Origin: Jaenimonas drosophilae
Taxonomy: Eukaryota; Euglenozoa; Kinetoplastea; Trypanosomatida; Trypanosomatidae
Assembly: GCA_030849065.1 (NCBI GenBank)
Contig: JASAON010001601.1
Coordinates: 1 to 64,000, forward strand
Direction of reading: 5' to 3'
DNA length: 64,000 nucleotides
Position numbers and translations under genes: made by a program. How positions within the stretch are numbered: the stretch's first letter is position 1; each line of letters starts with the position of its first letter. The notes beneath the pieces are model-generated. The model was not told the origin of the DNA and ran no database searches. It saw only the letters and a program-made list of their open reading frames with translations. This document shows, piece after piece, positions 9,581 through 19,996 of the stretch.

Positions 9581-10068
9581 CCCTATACCACAAAGAACAC
9601 ACTGCTACACCTAGGAAAATCATGAGCACAGAGAAAGCAAATCGATCATGGAAAACAATCCAGAACCCCAACACAACACCTGTGGTGGCACACAAACACA
9701 CAAATCGGCAACAGTGGTAAATTGCATTCTAAGGAAAACAAGCTCACCTAAACAACGAGCCTGGCGTGTGCTTCTCAGGACGGCGCACGTCTCTCAGGCA
9801 AGAGAGGAAACTTTTCCGGAAAGATAGATCGATCCACCATTCGTTGTAGCAACGCGGTCGTTCTTCGTTCGTTGGCAATAATTTGGATTGCCACGTAAAT
9901 TGTGTTTTTGCTCACCATTCGAGCTTCATGCGCTCGCTCTAATCTAATGAATGCGTTGATGAGTACGCATCTATCCCCGGCATGCACATGGCCACAGGGC
10001 CGCTCACACACCCACGACCCCGTGGGAGACAGCAGTGCATCACACACCAGCATATTCTACGTGTTTCC
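9581..10068. other. Intergenic region upstream of the calpain-like gene
   Basis: On the minus strand ATTTTCCTAG places a likely splice acceptor AG at 9611-9612, 31 bases before the calpain ATG. The rest is 3' and 5' untranslated sequence. A 92-codon frame (9775-10053) begins 16 bases after the upstream stop and is not accepted as a gene. Confidence 0.5.
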
Positions 10069-13023
10069 CTAGTTGGCAATCATCCAGTCTCCAGCGCCAC
10101 TACGACTCTGAAAGCTGCCCAAGGGATCTTCGGGCACCGAAGACAAGGCTGGGGACTTCTCTCCTGCTGAGGGTGGTGTGCGGTGCTGCTCAACATGATC
10201 CATGTGCGCCATGCCATCCTCTGCATGTTCCATGGGCACCGTCCGCGACGTGGATGGACCCCCGCCCGAGGTAATCGTCTCTCGGCTCCGTGCGCTCGCG
10301 TTGGCCACCTCATCCACCCGCTGCCCACTGTGGCCGCGGGAACTATCATCGACGCTGACGGGTGCCTCAGTGGCACTGTGGCCCGCCTCACGTGCTTCCA
10401 TCTCTGCGGTATAATCAATGTGTGCAGGCTCTGACAAGTCCTCCGCAGCACCGGCGGAGTCTCGAGGAGAAGACGGAGTACGTGACGATGCCCCTGGCGA
10501 GGATTGGCTGAGATGGAGGGATGGCTTCTCCTGCTGCTCCTCCTCCACGTTGGGGGAGGCTCTATCCGGATCTGGCGTGGAGGCGTGTTCGTCCAACTTC
10601 TCAGACGCTGGAGCAAAGTACATCACAACAGAATCTTGCTTGTGTGGGGTGGATGAACGAGACCTCGGCCCATCTACGGGGTCCACGATGCCAGAGTTGT
10701 TGGAGAAATACACCACCTTGCTACTGTTGTGTGCGCGGCTGTTGCTAATGCTGCTGCCACGATCCACCGTGTTGTCTGCCGTCGTAGGCTTGCTAGAGGG
10801 GAGGAGGAGCGACGTGGTCTCGTCCAGAATCTCCCCCGCCTCCTCATCCAAATCACCGATATCCACGATGTTGGTTGGCACGAAGTACATGCGTCGCTCG
10901 GGGCGCTTCTTGCGGCCAGAGCGACGGGACTCCGATTGCGAGACCTCCGTGGTGCGCGATGGGCTTCGAGCCACATCGGAGGAACGAGATGCACGCTCAG
11001 CCAGCGCATCAACTGTTTCACCAACGCACTGATCCACCACGGCGGAGCGATCGGCATCCTCCTTCTCCTCCACGTCTCGTCGGAGGAACGTTTCCTCGAA
11101 GACAAGAACGTTGTGTTGCAGCTCCAGCGCAATGCATTCTTCGGCACGGGCAATGCCACGACGGGCCGAGGCCTCGTCGTCGCTCAGAATCTCCGCCTCC
11201 TCTTCCGTTGGGTCTGGTTGAGCAACCACTTCAGGAAGCGGGGGCTCCTCGGAATCAAGACGCTGACCTTCCACCACACTCTGGATGTGAGGATCGGCCA
11301 GGCTAACGCGGCGTCGTGGAGGTACTTCACGCTCGGCAGCATCCACAATCTCCATGGACTGCCGGAGAAGCTGCTCTTCATTGGAAATCTCATGGCGTTC
11401 TTTGATTTCGAGCATCATGAGTGCCCCACGCTGCCCAAGGTCGTAGGCCTCGCGCTTGTGCACCCTCACAACACCAGTGGGCTCCGGCTGTACTTCCTGC
11501 GTCTCCCATTCATCAGGGGATGCGTAGGAAGCCACCATGTCGGGGGCATCCTTCTCTCCCATTGGAGATGTTGCGGCATCCACCAGGTTTGAACGTGCAG
11601 ATGAACGCGACGAGCCTGCCTTTTTGCCGCGGCTGTGCTTCTTCTTCTTATCCTGTGCATTCCTCTTGGGATCTCTTTCTGGTTTAACTTCATGATCATC
11701 ATCTGCACTCATCCAGCTCGTGGAGGAGCTACTGTCAGAGGAGCTTCTCTTCTTGGGACCAGACACAGGCTTATCCTGTTTTTCCTCCATCATTGCCTCT
11801 TCACGGATACGCTTCGGAAATGATGGTGGTGCCGCTGGTGACTTGTCTGTTACCACATCTTCATGATCGCGTTCCTTCACACCTTCGGTTAAGTAGGCCA
11901 ACAACGCTTCCTTGCTCACGTCGTAGCGGGCGAGCTCCTCGAGAAGGGTCTGGATGAAAACCTGGTCACTGCGTTGGCGCAGCTTTTCATCTGCATGATT
12001 CACGCGACGACGCACATTTCGAAGAATATGCTTGATGCGGTTGATCTGCTTCCGCGGGCTTCTGGACGATGGAGAGGCGGAGCGCGATCGCTCGCGTGGC
12101 TCTGCCGACGCGGACCTCGCCAGTCGAAGTTTGCCATCGCTGCCACGCCACACATGAGCTACGCGACAGCCCTCACACTGACGAGACTTGGGTGATAAGA
12201 CGAAGGAGCTTTGGCTGCCGTCAAACACCATCTCCTCCACCTCACTCTGCTTGGATGGTGGTGGGTTCACGGGAACAGCGCGACGTGGTTTGGGAGGTTT
12301 TCCCTTTGATGCGGCCATCGAGACGTTTGGCCGTGCTGCCTTCTTCAGCTCCCGCTGTTTGATCTGAGCCAAGAGCTCCATGTCGGCATTGGTATCAAAG
12401 AACTGCTCACTGTCTGCATCGGTAGAGTAGGCATCCTGCTGCTTCTTGGAATTGGGAGCACCATTGTAGGGCGTGGTACGTGCCCTTCCTCGTGCAGATC
12501 CACGCAGTGTGTGTGCATTCCTGCCAGGTCGTTGTGGGGGGCGTTGATGCACCCCGCCATAGTTTTCCGCCGAGAGCCCAGACTCATCACCAGATGAGCA
12601 GCGGTAGAAGGCTGGGCGTGTCTTGAAGTAGTCTGAGACCCCGATGAGATTATGGATAGGCGCAAGAACCTCGTCCGCGATGTGGTTCTTGCGCTTGCGA
12701 ATGAGCTCCACGACGGAGTCGCGCTGACTAGAGTCGCGTGAGGAGCTTCCCCAGCCCATCCCTGCATCCGCACGTCGGGTGGCGGATGTGCGCCGTGCGG
12801 TTCCGTCCGCCTTGAAGGGTGGTCGGGCCTGATTAATCATTTGTTCCTCGATAGATTTAGTGAGCATTCCCTCCACGTCGGTGAAGTAGCGCGGGGCGTG
12901 GGGGCCGTTTGGGGAGGAGGTCACGGAAGAGGCAGACTTGCCTCGTTGCGATGACGTACGTGATGCGGACGAGTTCATTCGTGGGCGTCCAGGGGCCCTC
13001 GGTGGGTACTCACAGGTGGACAT
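10069..13023 (-). CDS. Large disordered hypothetical protein with short YF...D repeats
   Basis: The protein has 984 residues from the ATG at 13021-13023; longer upstream reading is 5' leader (acceptor AG at 13028-13029). It is rich in Ser, Arg, Glu and Asp and looks mostly disordered. An ordered-looking stretch near residues 75-160 includes SVVELIRKRKNHIADEVLAP and DYFKTRP. A basic RS-like patch (ERSRSASPSSRSPRKQ) precedes a helical segment of about 40 residues (QVFIQTLLEELARYDVSKEA). Another helical block lies near residues 540-690. In the C-terminal third, three short segments resemble one another: RRMYFVPTNIVDIGD, KVVYFSNNSGIVDP and VVMYFAPASEKLDE. These could be binding motifs for one partner. 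I do not recognise the family. Function unknown. Confidence 0.75.
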   Translation of the reverse strand: MSTCEYPPRAPGRPRMNSSASRTSSQRGKSASSVTSSPNGPHAPRYFTDVEGMLTKSIEEQMINQARPPFKADGTARRTSATRRADAGMGWGSSSRDSSQRDSVVELIRKRKNHIADEVLAPIHNLIGVSDYFKTRPAFYRCSSGDESGLSAENYGGVHQRPPQRPGRNAHTLRGSARGRARTTPYNGAPNSKKQQDAYSTDADSEQFFDTNADMELLAQIKQRELKKAARPNVSMAASKGKPPKPRRAVPVNPPPSKQSEVEEMVFDGSQSSFVLSPKSRQCEGCRVAHVWRGSDGKLRLARSASAEPRERSRSASPSSRSPRKQINRIKHILRNVRRRVNHADEKLRQRSDQVFIQTLLEELARYDVSKEALLAYLTEGVKERDHEDVVTDKSPAAPPSFPKRIREEAMMEEKQDKPVSGPKKRSSSDSSSSTSWMSADDDHEVKPERDPKRNAQDKKKKHSRGKKAGSSRSSARSNLVDAATSPMGEKDAPDMVASYASPDEWETQEVQPEPTGVVRVHKREAYDLGQRGALMMLEIKERHEISNEEQLLRQSMEIVDAAEREVPPRRRVSLADPHIQSVVEGQRLDSEEPPLPEVVAQPDPTEEEAEILSDDEASARRGIARAEECIALELQHNVLVFEETFLRRDVEEKEDADRSAVVDQCVGETVDALAERASRSSDVARSPSRTTEVSQSESRRSGRKKRPERRMYFVPTNIVDIGDLDEEAGEILDETTSLLLPSSKPTTADNTVDRGSSISNSRAHNSSKVVYFSNNSGIVDPVDGPRSRSSTPHKQDSVVMYFAPASEKLDEHASTPDPDRASPNVEEEQQEKPSLHLSQSSPGASSRTPSSPRDSAGAAEDLSEPAHIDYTAEMEAREAGHSATEAPVSVDDSSRGHSGQRVDEVANASARSRETITSGGGPSTSRTVPMEHAEDGMAHMDHVEQHRTPPSAGEKSPALSSVPEDPLGSFQSRSGAGDWMIAN

Positions 13024-13417
13024 CTTCCTAACAAGGAAAAACAAAATAAGGAAAGATCTACAGAAGTCAGATCCACTAGAAAGGTAAAGGGAGAAGTAGA
13101 AGGAGAGCATCAATGTTGTTGGCGTACACACATCATTATCATTCGTGATACGCAACATGTGTGTAGTTGCCCATGATGCACATGTGCGCAATAACAATTC
13201 CCGAGTAAAGCATGGATGATACTTTGACTGCATCTACAGGAGGAGCTGGAGGCACAACGCTCAATTTTCAGAGATCAACATGGAAGTTTGGATGATGATG
13301 ATGTTGGGGTAGCCTGCGCGCCTCTGCTGTGGTGGAGCTCTATACTGCAAGTCACCCAAGGCGGATATGCAGCCAATAAAAGTAAGCGCGCACAGGCATC
13401 ACCACCATCGTCGTGGA
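13024..13417. other. Intergenic region between IFT20 and the 984-residue protein gene
   Basis: This stretch contains pyrimidine-rich minus-strand tracts at about 13030-13110, matching one or more splice acceptors, and the 3' region of IFT20. No other feature seen. Confidence 0.5.
13028..13029 (-). promoter_or_regulatory. Putative spliced-leader acceptor for the 984-residue protein gene
   Basis: The minus strand reads TTTTGTTTTTCCTTGTTAG with the AG at 13028-13029, a nearly pure pyrimidine tract. The leader to the ATG at 13023 would be only four bases, so an acceptor further upstream (for example after the tract near 13070-13100) may also be used. Confidence 0.5.
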
Positions 13418-13807
13418 CTACTCCTGGGATTTGCTGAGTCGCTGAATGGTGAGCTGCTGCTCCTGAGCTACCTTCTTGAGTGAGTCGTACTCCGCCACGT
13501 AGCGATCTAGCTCCATGGTCTTCTCCCGCAGCCGAACCTCAGCCTCTTGGGTGGCGCGGAACCGCTCCTCGGATTCTCTGTCCACGATGTTGCGTGAGCC
13601 AACTGCCTTTAGCTTCTCAGACTCAATGGCATCACCGAGACGCTGGACAATCGTCATGGTCTGATTCACCATGGTACGGAACTCATCCATCTTGGATACG
13701 TAGCGCTTCTCCACCTCCATCGCCTTGAGGAGCTCCTCGAATTTCTCTGGGTTGTACATGCGAATGGCACCCTTCTCGTCAAACATCACGACTGGATCTC
13801 CTTCCAT
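13418..13807 (-). CDS. IFT20: Intraflagellar transport protein IFT20
   Basis: The protein has 129 residues from the ATG at 13805-13807, close to human IFT20 (132). A longer frame reaches 14008, but its first 67 residues look like translated leader, and an acceptor AG lies at 13819-13820. Almost the whole protein is coiled coil. It shares family features in order: FDE near the N-terminus, a VQRLGDAIESEKLKAVGSRN block matching the animal [20 protein letters not shown], then KTMELDRYVAEYDSLKKVAQ matching [20 protein letters not shown]. IFT20 is a small subunit of IFT complex B and, in other eukaryotes, links the Golgi with flagellar delivery. It pairs with IFT54 through its coiled coil. It is required for flagellum assembly. 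Confidence 0.92.
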   Translation of the reverse strand: MEGDPVVMFDEKGAIRMYNPEKFEELLKAMEVEKRYVSKMDEFRTMVNQTMTIVQRLGDAIESEKLKAVGSRNIVDRESEERFRATQEAEVRLREKTMELDRYVAEYDSLKKVAQEQQLTIQRLSKSQE

Positions 13808-14153
13808 GGTTGCGGGGTCTGCGTCAATCAGTGAGAGATAGGTGCTCAAGTGAGCGGGACGACACGGGATGTGTGTGGTGACGTTGGTATATATGTATGT
13901 GTGGGCCACTCTAATCTTCAGAGTAGCGAGGTTGCGGTCAAGACACCTAATCTGCAGTACCGGGGAAGAGGCACATGGACAAAAGAGAGGAGGTAGGAAT
14001 TGGGCCACACATGAACGGTATTCATAACGATGGATGCCAAGAATGGAGCATCATGGGATAGGCTGACGTTGTGAAGTGATTGAAACAAAGATGATGATGT
14101 GGGTGTGGATCTAGATGGTAGGTTCATGACGTGAGGATGGCACGTGAGTGACT
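13808..14153. other. Intergenic region between APC1 and IFT20
   Basis: This region contains the probable IFT20 acceptor (minus-strand CACTGATTGACGCAG, AG at 13819-13820) and the 3' region of APC1. No other gene or RNA seen. Confidence 0.5.
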
Positions 14154-17100
14154 TCACCGCGGCACACAACATGCACACAAGCTGTCCAGTGTGGCCATGG
14201 GTAGCATCAGCAACTGGCTCAGACGAAGAAGGCCAACAACCCGTGTTGTTGGGTTTTTGAGCACGTCCAAGTGCTGCACAATGGCATCACGCACTTCAGG
14301 GATTCGGTGAAGATCCAAATCAAAAAAGCACATGGACTCAGCAATCCATCGGCTAAGGCTAGGCAGCTCGACCAACGGCTGTTGTTGCGCATGCTCCAGA
14401 CCTTCGGCGGTCATTGGAGTGGCCACAAGTGAGGTGAAGTCACATGGGAATGAGTCGGTTCCGTTGGGATGGCGAGCAATGTCGCTCATGACGGAGCGCC
14501 ACGGTTTCCCCTCCATCACCAACGCTCGCACCGGATGCATGGGCTCATCAAGATGAGCTGTATTCTCGCCATGAATGAAGAGATAGGCGTACCGTCGCTG
14601 AAGGGCCTTTTCCAGAGAACGTGAGAAGTCAAGGGAGAGGCGCAGGCCTCCTTCTCCTCCATCACCCGTGGATTCTGAAACAAGCGGCTGAGCCAACAGG
14701 AGCAACTTCAGGCTCTCGAGCATCGTTAGCGCCTCCACCACGGAGGTACCTTGTTGGCTGCCAAGAAGACGGTGAAGTCCATCACGTACACGTGCTTCAG
14801 TGGAGAAGTACTGCGCATGTTTGTTGGCGCCATGTCGCTTCCGCTCTGCATCATGGCTGCCATATAACGTGATGGACTTCTCCAGAACACGTACAACGAG
14901 TCCTCGCTCAGGGACCGCGCCACACTGGTTGGCGATGGTCAGTGGGTAGTGCTGAGCGCTACGAACCTCAATGCGCTCAATCATGTCAGCTGGGGGGTAC
15001 AGACATGGTGTTTGGAGTCGGAACTCCTGCTCCTCCCGCCCATGAGGTACCGGGGTCCATGAGACCTCTGCACCAAAGTTACGACGTGCATCGAGATCCG
15101 CACACACACGCCCTTGACGCAGAATCACTCGAACCGGCACCGAAACGGGGCGGTTGCTGATGGCATCCACCGTCTCCAGCACACGTGGAACAACCGCGAG
15201 GCCGTAGAGATGGCGCAGCGCCTGGAGGTGGTCGCGGTTGTCCTCCGCATGCCGGGGCCACATTGGGTAGAGTGAAAGGAGCAACGCACCAATGGACGGG
15301 GCTGAGTTGGAGAGGGTCAGACGACCACCCCCCAGAAAGAGGAGGCCCATGGCCATGGAGGTGGACATGTGGGTGCCGTAGGAGCTGTTCGTCTTGCGGT
15401 ACAGCTTTTGCAAGAGGGAGAAGGTTTTCAAGTCACCTGTTCCAGCCAGAACGAGGCTGAGGGCGATGGCGCAGGAAGAGATGCACATGTCAAAGGCACC
15501 CGTGGAGCGTTGCAGGGCAGAAAAGGGCACAGTCGTGGTGCCAATCGTCCCCTTCATGAAGCCAACCAGCTCGGCCCTGAGTACGTTTTGGGCATCCGCG
15601 TCCATGGAGCCAGCGTAGCGCAATCCCAATGCAAGGGCACCACCAGCGATGCAGTGGCCCATATTCATGAAGAGGTACTGCCGCTGTTGGCTCGGCATGG
15701 ACGCCGACAAGGCTGGCTGCTCTGCGAGCTGACGAAGGCAGGATGGGACATTGCCCATGAGCCACTCGCGGCTGGGAACCATCTGAGACCACGCAATGAG
15801 TGGGGAAAGGAGCGACCGAAGCAGACAGAGGAGTGGGGAAAGGCCTTGAAGTCCATAGAGACGATTGGGTGGTGCCAGCCTGCCAGCGACGTACACATCG
15901 TCTGTGCGAAGGTAGCACAGACCAAGTGCCATCACCGCGGCAGGTCCTGACACGGAGACGTTGTAGTAGTCACCTTCAAAGACTCGAGTACAGGAACAGT
16001 GCTCAGCGTCGGAGATGTTTTGTGTGAGGAGGGCACGCGTGAGCCACTTTTGAGATCCAAAGTGTGTCTCGTTGAAGTTCTCCAGCCCACAACGAACCGA
16101 CGGGACGGGCTCACGTCGGGTGCCCTCCAGAAAGCCAAATAGCCGCTCCTCCAGGTCGTTGGACAGGCCATGCGATCGGCCGATTCCCAATAACATGAGA
16201 CCCAGGCCAAAGCCCGCAGCGAGTGTGTAGCCCTCTCGATTCATGCAATGCTCATCCGATGGGAGTCGGGACATCTCATTGAGGAGCATCTCCACGAGCA
16301 AGCGATTGCATGGGGTGCACTGCTGGCACAGGAGTCCAAGCGACACCAGCGCGGCGCTTTGCACATCCAGCGAGACTTCAATCTCCTCCGCACTCGCATT
16401 CAACGATTGGATGTGCATGGAGAGACACCGATATACAAGGTGTGTGCTGGTCCCACGGAAGCTGCAGCTCAGACCCAACATCACGGCAGTGGCGGTGGCA
16501 TCACGGCACTCGTTTTGCGATTGTGGGGTGGCGAGGAGAGTGAAGATGTCTGTGAGCTGAAGTCCCTTCAAGTGCCCCAGAATACCCGCAGCAAGGAGAA
16601 GCCCTGCTCGTGACGCACGGCAGCCCACGTTGCGGGTTTGGTACACGACCCAGTGCCGTGTGATGGTGGATTCCTCCTGCACCTGACCATCAGCCTCGCC
16701 AGCACGTCCAGCCTCACTCCCGAGGGAACTTGAATTGGGCTCTAATGGAAGAAAGCGCAGACCTGCAGCACAACCGTTGTGAAAGGTAGGCCACATGAGA
16801 TGCTCAGCCGTGGCTTCGGGAGACATGTTAGTGAGGAGGAGGCCATCACTCTTACGTCCATCCAGATTGAGTGGTGGAATAGGGATACTGTCGCGTACCT
16901 TGAAGCTTTGGGTGCACATGGTCAGCATACCCCGCCCCACTGGCAGCGCTCGGGCACGTCGTGAGAGGAGATTGAGTGTGGCGTGCATGGCATCTAGTCC
17001 TTCACCTTCTGCCTCCTCCAGGACAATGGGTACCGCGGTGTTGAGCAGCTCCTGGGCGGACTCCACACGATTGTCCGACCACGTCTTGGCCACATCATGA

Positions 17101-19739
17101 CGCATACTCACCCCGTGATCGTCCGTGAGGGCGGCGTGGTACTGCCGTCCAATGGCACGCTCCTCCGCCAGACGCACAACATCATTGCACAAGGATGGGA
17201 GTGCTTCCAAACCTTGAGGTCGGGCAATGAGATCGAGTCGTCCAACGGTGGCGCGCACCGCGTCGGACCACTCCTCCTTGGGATGATCTCGACCCATCAC
17301 AATGGCCTCCCACAGTGGGTAGGCAACACCCACACACAGCTCCTTGGCCAGGAACTCTGGCCGAATGCGGGCAAGGACCAGCTGCTCACACACACCCTGC
17401 CACCACGGAGCTACGCGTCTGGAGGAGGTTGGACGTACACCAGACGGAAAGCAGTGTCGGTACAGATCCACCAACTGATTTGCCCGTTGAATCGGGTGCC
17501 CCTCACGAAGTCCTTCCAGTCTCGGCCAGTCATAGCGTCCACGGTTGGCCTCATCCTGATGAAGAATGTGGCGGAGCACCGCAAAGAGAGAGGGAGGATG
17601 TCCCACAAGGAACAACGGAGCCTCATCGTCGTTGGGGTCGAAGACGGGTGAAAAGCGGAATGTACGGCCAAGTCGTTCAACGGAGAGGCAAGTTGCAAAG
17701 GGGTGAGCATCTGGTGTAGCAGCTTCCTCAACCTCGGAAAACAACGACGAAGCGTAGTGATCCATGTAGGCGGTCCACCCCAAGAGGCGGCTGAGCCTCC
17801 AGCACAGCTCCGCCAGTGGCTCCAGCACACCCCATAACACCTCCTGGAGCCGGCAGCTCTCGCAGAGGATGTGAAGGCTCACAAGAGACATGCCACACAT
17901 CTCTTCCGTCCATTCTGGCAGCGCTCCGTGTGCCAGAGAAGATGCGCACGGTGGTATTGGCGCAGCAACAAGGGCAGCGGCCGCATCCACGGTACGCGCA
18001 TCAAGCGTCAGCGGGTCTGAGAGGATGGCGTAGTGCTGAATGCGAGCAAGAAGATTGTGGGTACAGCTCAACGCTGTCGGCTCAGATGTTGGCACGTCAG
18101 TCTGGCGTCTCAAGGAGCGACGTACCTGTTGCTCGATCATGGAAACACAAATGGATGTGAAGCTCACGCTCCGCGAGGCTGCAAGTGCATCCCACGCACA
18201 GCGAATGAGATGATACTCCATCTCCGCCACATGTTTTCGGCCAATGGATGCCTCCAAGGCCTCCAGCATAGCGAGCAGCAGCACATCCTCCTCCGCCTTC
18301 ATGGACGGAAAGGAGATGGACTGCTCTACTCGTACTTCACAACGACTACGCCGCGCTTGAGGGCTCCCTGTGAGCTTAGGCGATGATGCGCTGGAGCTGT
18401 AGGAGAAGACCAGCGTGGAATCAGATTGAGAAGAGATGGACTCAATGGGGTGAAGAGAGGTCACTGGAGGGGCCACTGTGGGGTCGCGATGTAGGGGCCC
18501 CTTCACACGATTCTGAGAGCTGTACTGGCGCGTTGGGTTGCTGGGAAAATCATCGGCCAACGGTGCAGCCGGCAGCTTCATCTCAGCAATGACGGTGGAT
18601 GCAGAGGCTGACTCAGTGAGGGCCAAGTCCATGGGGCTGAACAAGCTCACCATGTTGTCTTGAGGCACGTTACAGACTAGAATGGGCTGAGGGGTTGTGT
18701 GGCGCATACATGGAAGTACTACCGGGAAGCCTCCGTTGGGGAGGGAGAAGAGTCGAACCAAATCACCGTGACCTGTGATGAGATTGGGGGTGCGGAGAAC
18801 ATGTACCACACGCTGCTGTGCGTCATAGAGGAAGAGTACCTGCTTCTCCAGCGATTCATGCTCACTCACGGTAACAGAGATGGCGGCGTTGTTGGAGCTC
18901 AGGTGCTTTAGCTCCACGGTTTGTGGCATCCACTCCCACGTGACGCAATCTCGACAGTAGTGCGGGACCACACGGGCCAGGCCAATGCATCCCTCTCCTG
19001 AACGAGTGACGGCGTAACACGAGTCTGGGCCACAGGAGAAGTGATGCAGCACAACCGCTCCAACCGTGCACCTCGGGTGAGGTGAACTCATGGGCATCAC
19101 AGAGGAGATTGCGTGAGAAGAGCACGGAGTGTGCTCCTCCTCCGCTGAATCACAACAAAGAACATGTGGGCAGACGTAAACTGGCATCACCACGAGTGGG
19201 GAGGCCATCCACCACATGTCGGTGGCTGGGTAGTAGGGCTGTCCATCGAACAGCAATGCATCGGCATGACCGTTCATGTTTTGAGTTTTGCCGTGAACGA
19301 AGACGCCAAATGCACCAGGAGTGATGAGAGTTGGAGTGATGTCATGAAGAACATACTCCGTATGTGTGCCATTCTTCACCTGGTAGGCACTACAAATGGT
19401 CTGTGGGTGAGCTAGTGTAAAGCGGCCATGAAAATCCTTGAGCTCCTCGCGGTGGAACACGCAGAGGTACTCTTGGCCAACCTCCTCCTCACCGGGACCC
19501 TCCGCCACGCGTCGACGTGATGCGGCGGAGATATCTTCTAGTGTGACTGGTATAGCTGCATCGGCGGACCTGACGCCTCCCCCACCGCCTGCCGGAAGAA
19601 ACCGTGCCAACACTGCCCACTGCACCTCGCGGTGTGTGCAGCTGAAGTATGTGTGGCCATAGCAACGCAGACTCACATCTCGAAGACGCCCTGGACGAGA
19701 GGGACTCACTTCGATGGAGAAGGCGCTGCTCACGGGCAT
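14154..19739 (-). CDS. APC1: Anaphase-promoting complex subunit 1
   Basis: The 1861-residue protein starts at an ATG (19737-19739), 12 bases downstream of an excellent splice acceptor; human APC1 has 1944 residues. The N-terminal half would form the WD40-like and linker regions and is divergent. The diagnostic part is the central-to-C-terminal array of PC (proteasome/cyclosome) repeats, about residues 1020-1520. These show alternating hydrophobic helices and Gly-rich turns such as GLLLAAGILGHLKG, AALVSLGLLCQQC, LAAGFGLGLMLLGIG and MAMGLLFLGGGRLTLSN. APC1 is the main scaffold of the APC/C, the E3 ubiquitin ligase that degrades cyclin B and securin at anaphase. Very high divergence in the N-terminal half is normal for kinetoplastids. 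I see no frameshift. Confidence 0.9.
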   Translation of the reverse strand: MPVSSAFSIEVSPSRPGRLRDVSLRCYGHTYFSCTHREVQWAVLARFLPAGGGGGVRSADAAIPVTLEDISAASRRRVAEGPGEEEVGQEYLCVFHREELKDFHGRFTLAHPQTICSAYQVKNGTHTEYVLHDITPTLITPGAFGVFVHGKTQNMNGHADALLFDGQPYYPATDMWWMASPLVVMPVYVCPHVLCCDSAEEEHTPCSSHAISSVMPMSSPHPRCTVGAVVLHHFSCGPDSCYAVTRSGEGCIGLARVVPHYCRDCVTWEWMPQTVELKHLSSNNAAISVTVSEHESLEKQVLFLYDAQQRVVHVLRTPNLITGHGDLVRLFSLPNGGFPVVLPCMRHTTPQPILVCNVPQDNMVSLFSPMDLALTESASASTVIAEMKLPAAPLADDFPSNPTRQYSSQNRVKGPLHRDPTVAPPVTSLHPIESISSQSDSTLVFSYSSSASSPKLTGSPQARRSRCEVRVEQSISFPSMKAEEDVLLLAMLEALEASIGRKHVAEMEYHLIRCAWDALAASRSVSFTSICVSMIEQQVRRSLRRQTDVPTSEPTALSCTHNLLARIQHYAILSDPLTLDARTVDAAAALVAAPIPPCASSLAHGALPEWTEEMCGMSLVSLHILCESCRLQEVLWGVLEPLAELCWRLSRLLGWTAYMDHYASSLFSEVEEAATPDAHPFATCLSVERLGRTFRFSPVFDPNDDEAPLFLVGHPPSLFAVLRHILHQDEANRGRYDWPRLEGLREGHPIQRANQLVDLYRHCFPSGVRPTSSRRVAPWWQGVCEQLVLARIRPEFLAKELCVGVAYPLWEAIVMGRDHPKEEWSDAVRATVGRLDLIARPQGLEALPSLCNDVVRLAEERAIGRQYHAALTDDHGVSMRHDVAKTWSDNRVESAQELLNTAVPIVLEEAEGEGLDAMHATLNLLSRRARALPVGRGMLTMCTQSFKVRDSIPIPPLNLDGRKSDGLLLTNMSPEATAEHLMWPTFHNGCAAGLRFLPLEPNSSSLGSEAGRAGEADGQVQEESTITRHWVVYQTRNVGCRASRAGLLLAAGILGHLKGLQLTDIFTLLATPQSQNECRDATATAVMLGLSCSFRGTSTHLVYRCLSMHIQSLNASAEEIEVSLDVQSAALVSLGLLCQQCTPCNRLLVEMLLNEMSRLPSDEHCMNREGYTLAAGFGLGLMLLGIGRSHGLSNDLEERLFGFLEGTRREPVPSVRCGLENFNETHFGSQKWLTRALLTQNISDAEHCSCTRVFEGDYYNVSVSGPAAVMALGLCYLRTDDVYVAGRLAPPNRLYGLQGLSPLLCLLRSLLSPLIAWSQMVPSREWLMGNVPSCLRQLAEQPALSASMPSQQRQYLFMNMGHCIAGGALALGLRYAGSMDADAQNVLRAELVGFMKGTIGTTTVPFSALQRSTGAFDMCISSCAIALSLVLAGTGDLKTFSLLQKLYRKTNSSYGTHMSTSMAMGLLFLGGGRLTLSNSAPSIGALLLSLYPMWPRHAEDNRDHLQALRHLYGLAVVPRVLETVDAISNRPVSVPVRVILRQGRVCADLDARRNFGAEVSWTPVPHGREEQEFRLQTPCLYPPADMIERIEVRSAQHYPLTIANQCGAVPERGLVVRVLEKSITLYGSHDAERKRHGANKHAQYFSTEARVRDGLHRLLGSQQGTSVVEALTMLESLKLLLLAQPLVSESTGDGGEGGLRLSLDFSRSLEKALQRRYAYLFIHGENTAHLDEPMHPVRALVMEGKPWRSVMSDIARHPNGTDSFPCDFTSLVATPMTAEGLEHAQQQPLVELPSLSRWIAESMCFFDLDLHRIPEVRDAIVQHLDVLKNPTTRVVGLLRLSQLLMLPMATLDSLCACCVPR

Positions 19740-19750
19740 TCAGCAGATGC

Positions 19751-19752
19751 CT
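19751..19752 (-). promoter_or_regulatory. Putative spliced-leader acceptor for APC1
   Basis: The minus strand reads CTCCTTCTTTTAGTTATTCTGTTTCAG, with the final AG at 19751-19752 and the APC1 ATG 12 bases further on. It is one of the clearest pyrimidine-tract/AG pairs in the window and confirms the APC1 start. Confidence 0.65.
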
Positions 19753-19835
19753 GAAACAGAATAACTAAAAGAAGGAGTACTACTCCTAGCTATTCAAGAA
19801 GACGAAATGAACAAGAAGGGCAAGAAGGGATTCAC

Positions 19836-19868
19836 ACACACTACACACTACACACTACACACTACACA
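19836..19868. repeat. Short tandem repeat, period 7 (ACACACT)
   Basis: Four exact copies of ACACACT (19836-19863) and a partial fifth lie between APC1 and the gene ending at 19997. It is in non-coding sequence and is a simple microsatellite-type repeat, likely variable between strains. Confidence 0.9.
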
Positions 19869-19996
19869 GGGGAACACAGACATGGCATCACATTCTGTAC
19901 GTTTCTTGGTGAGGAAGAGTTGTGCAATAGCAGTGGAAGAGCGGTGGGGTCAAATAGGTGGCATAGCAGCAGTGAGAGTGGGAGGACCTTCACCTC

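Noticed and set aside
9775..10053. 92-codon minus-strand frame between the 984-residue protein and calpain genes
   Set aside because: It starts only 16 bases after the previous stop, leaving no room for polyadenylation and trans-splicing, and its translation has no recognisable features.
13808..14008. N-terminal extension of IFT20
   Set aside because: Not conserved with IFT20, which is about 130 residues; the extension reads as leader sequence.
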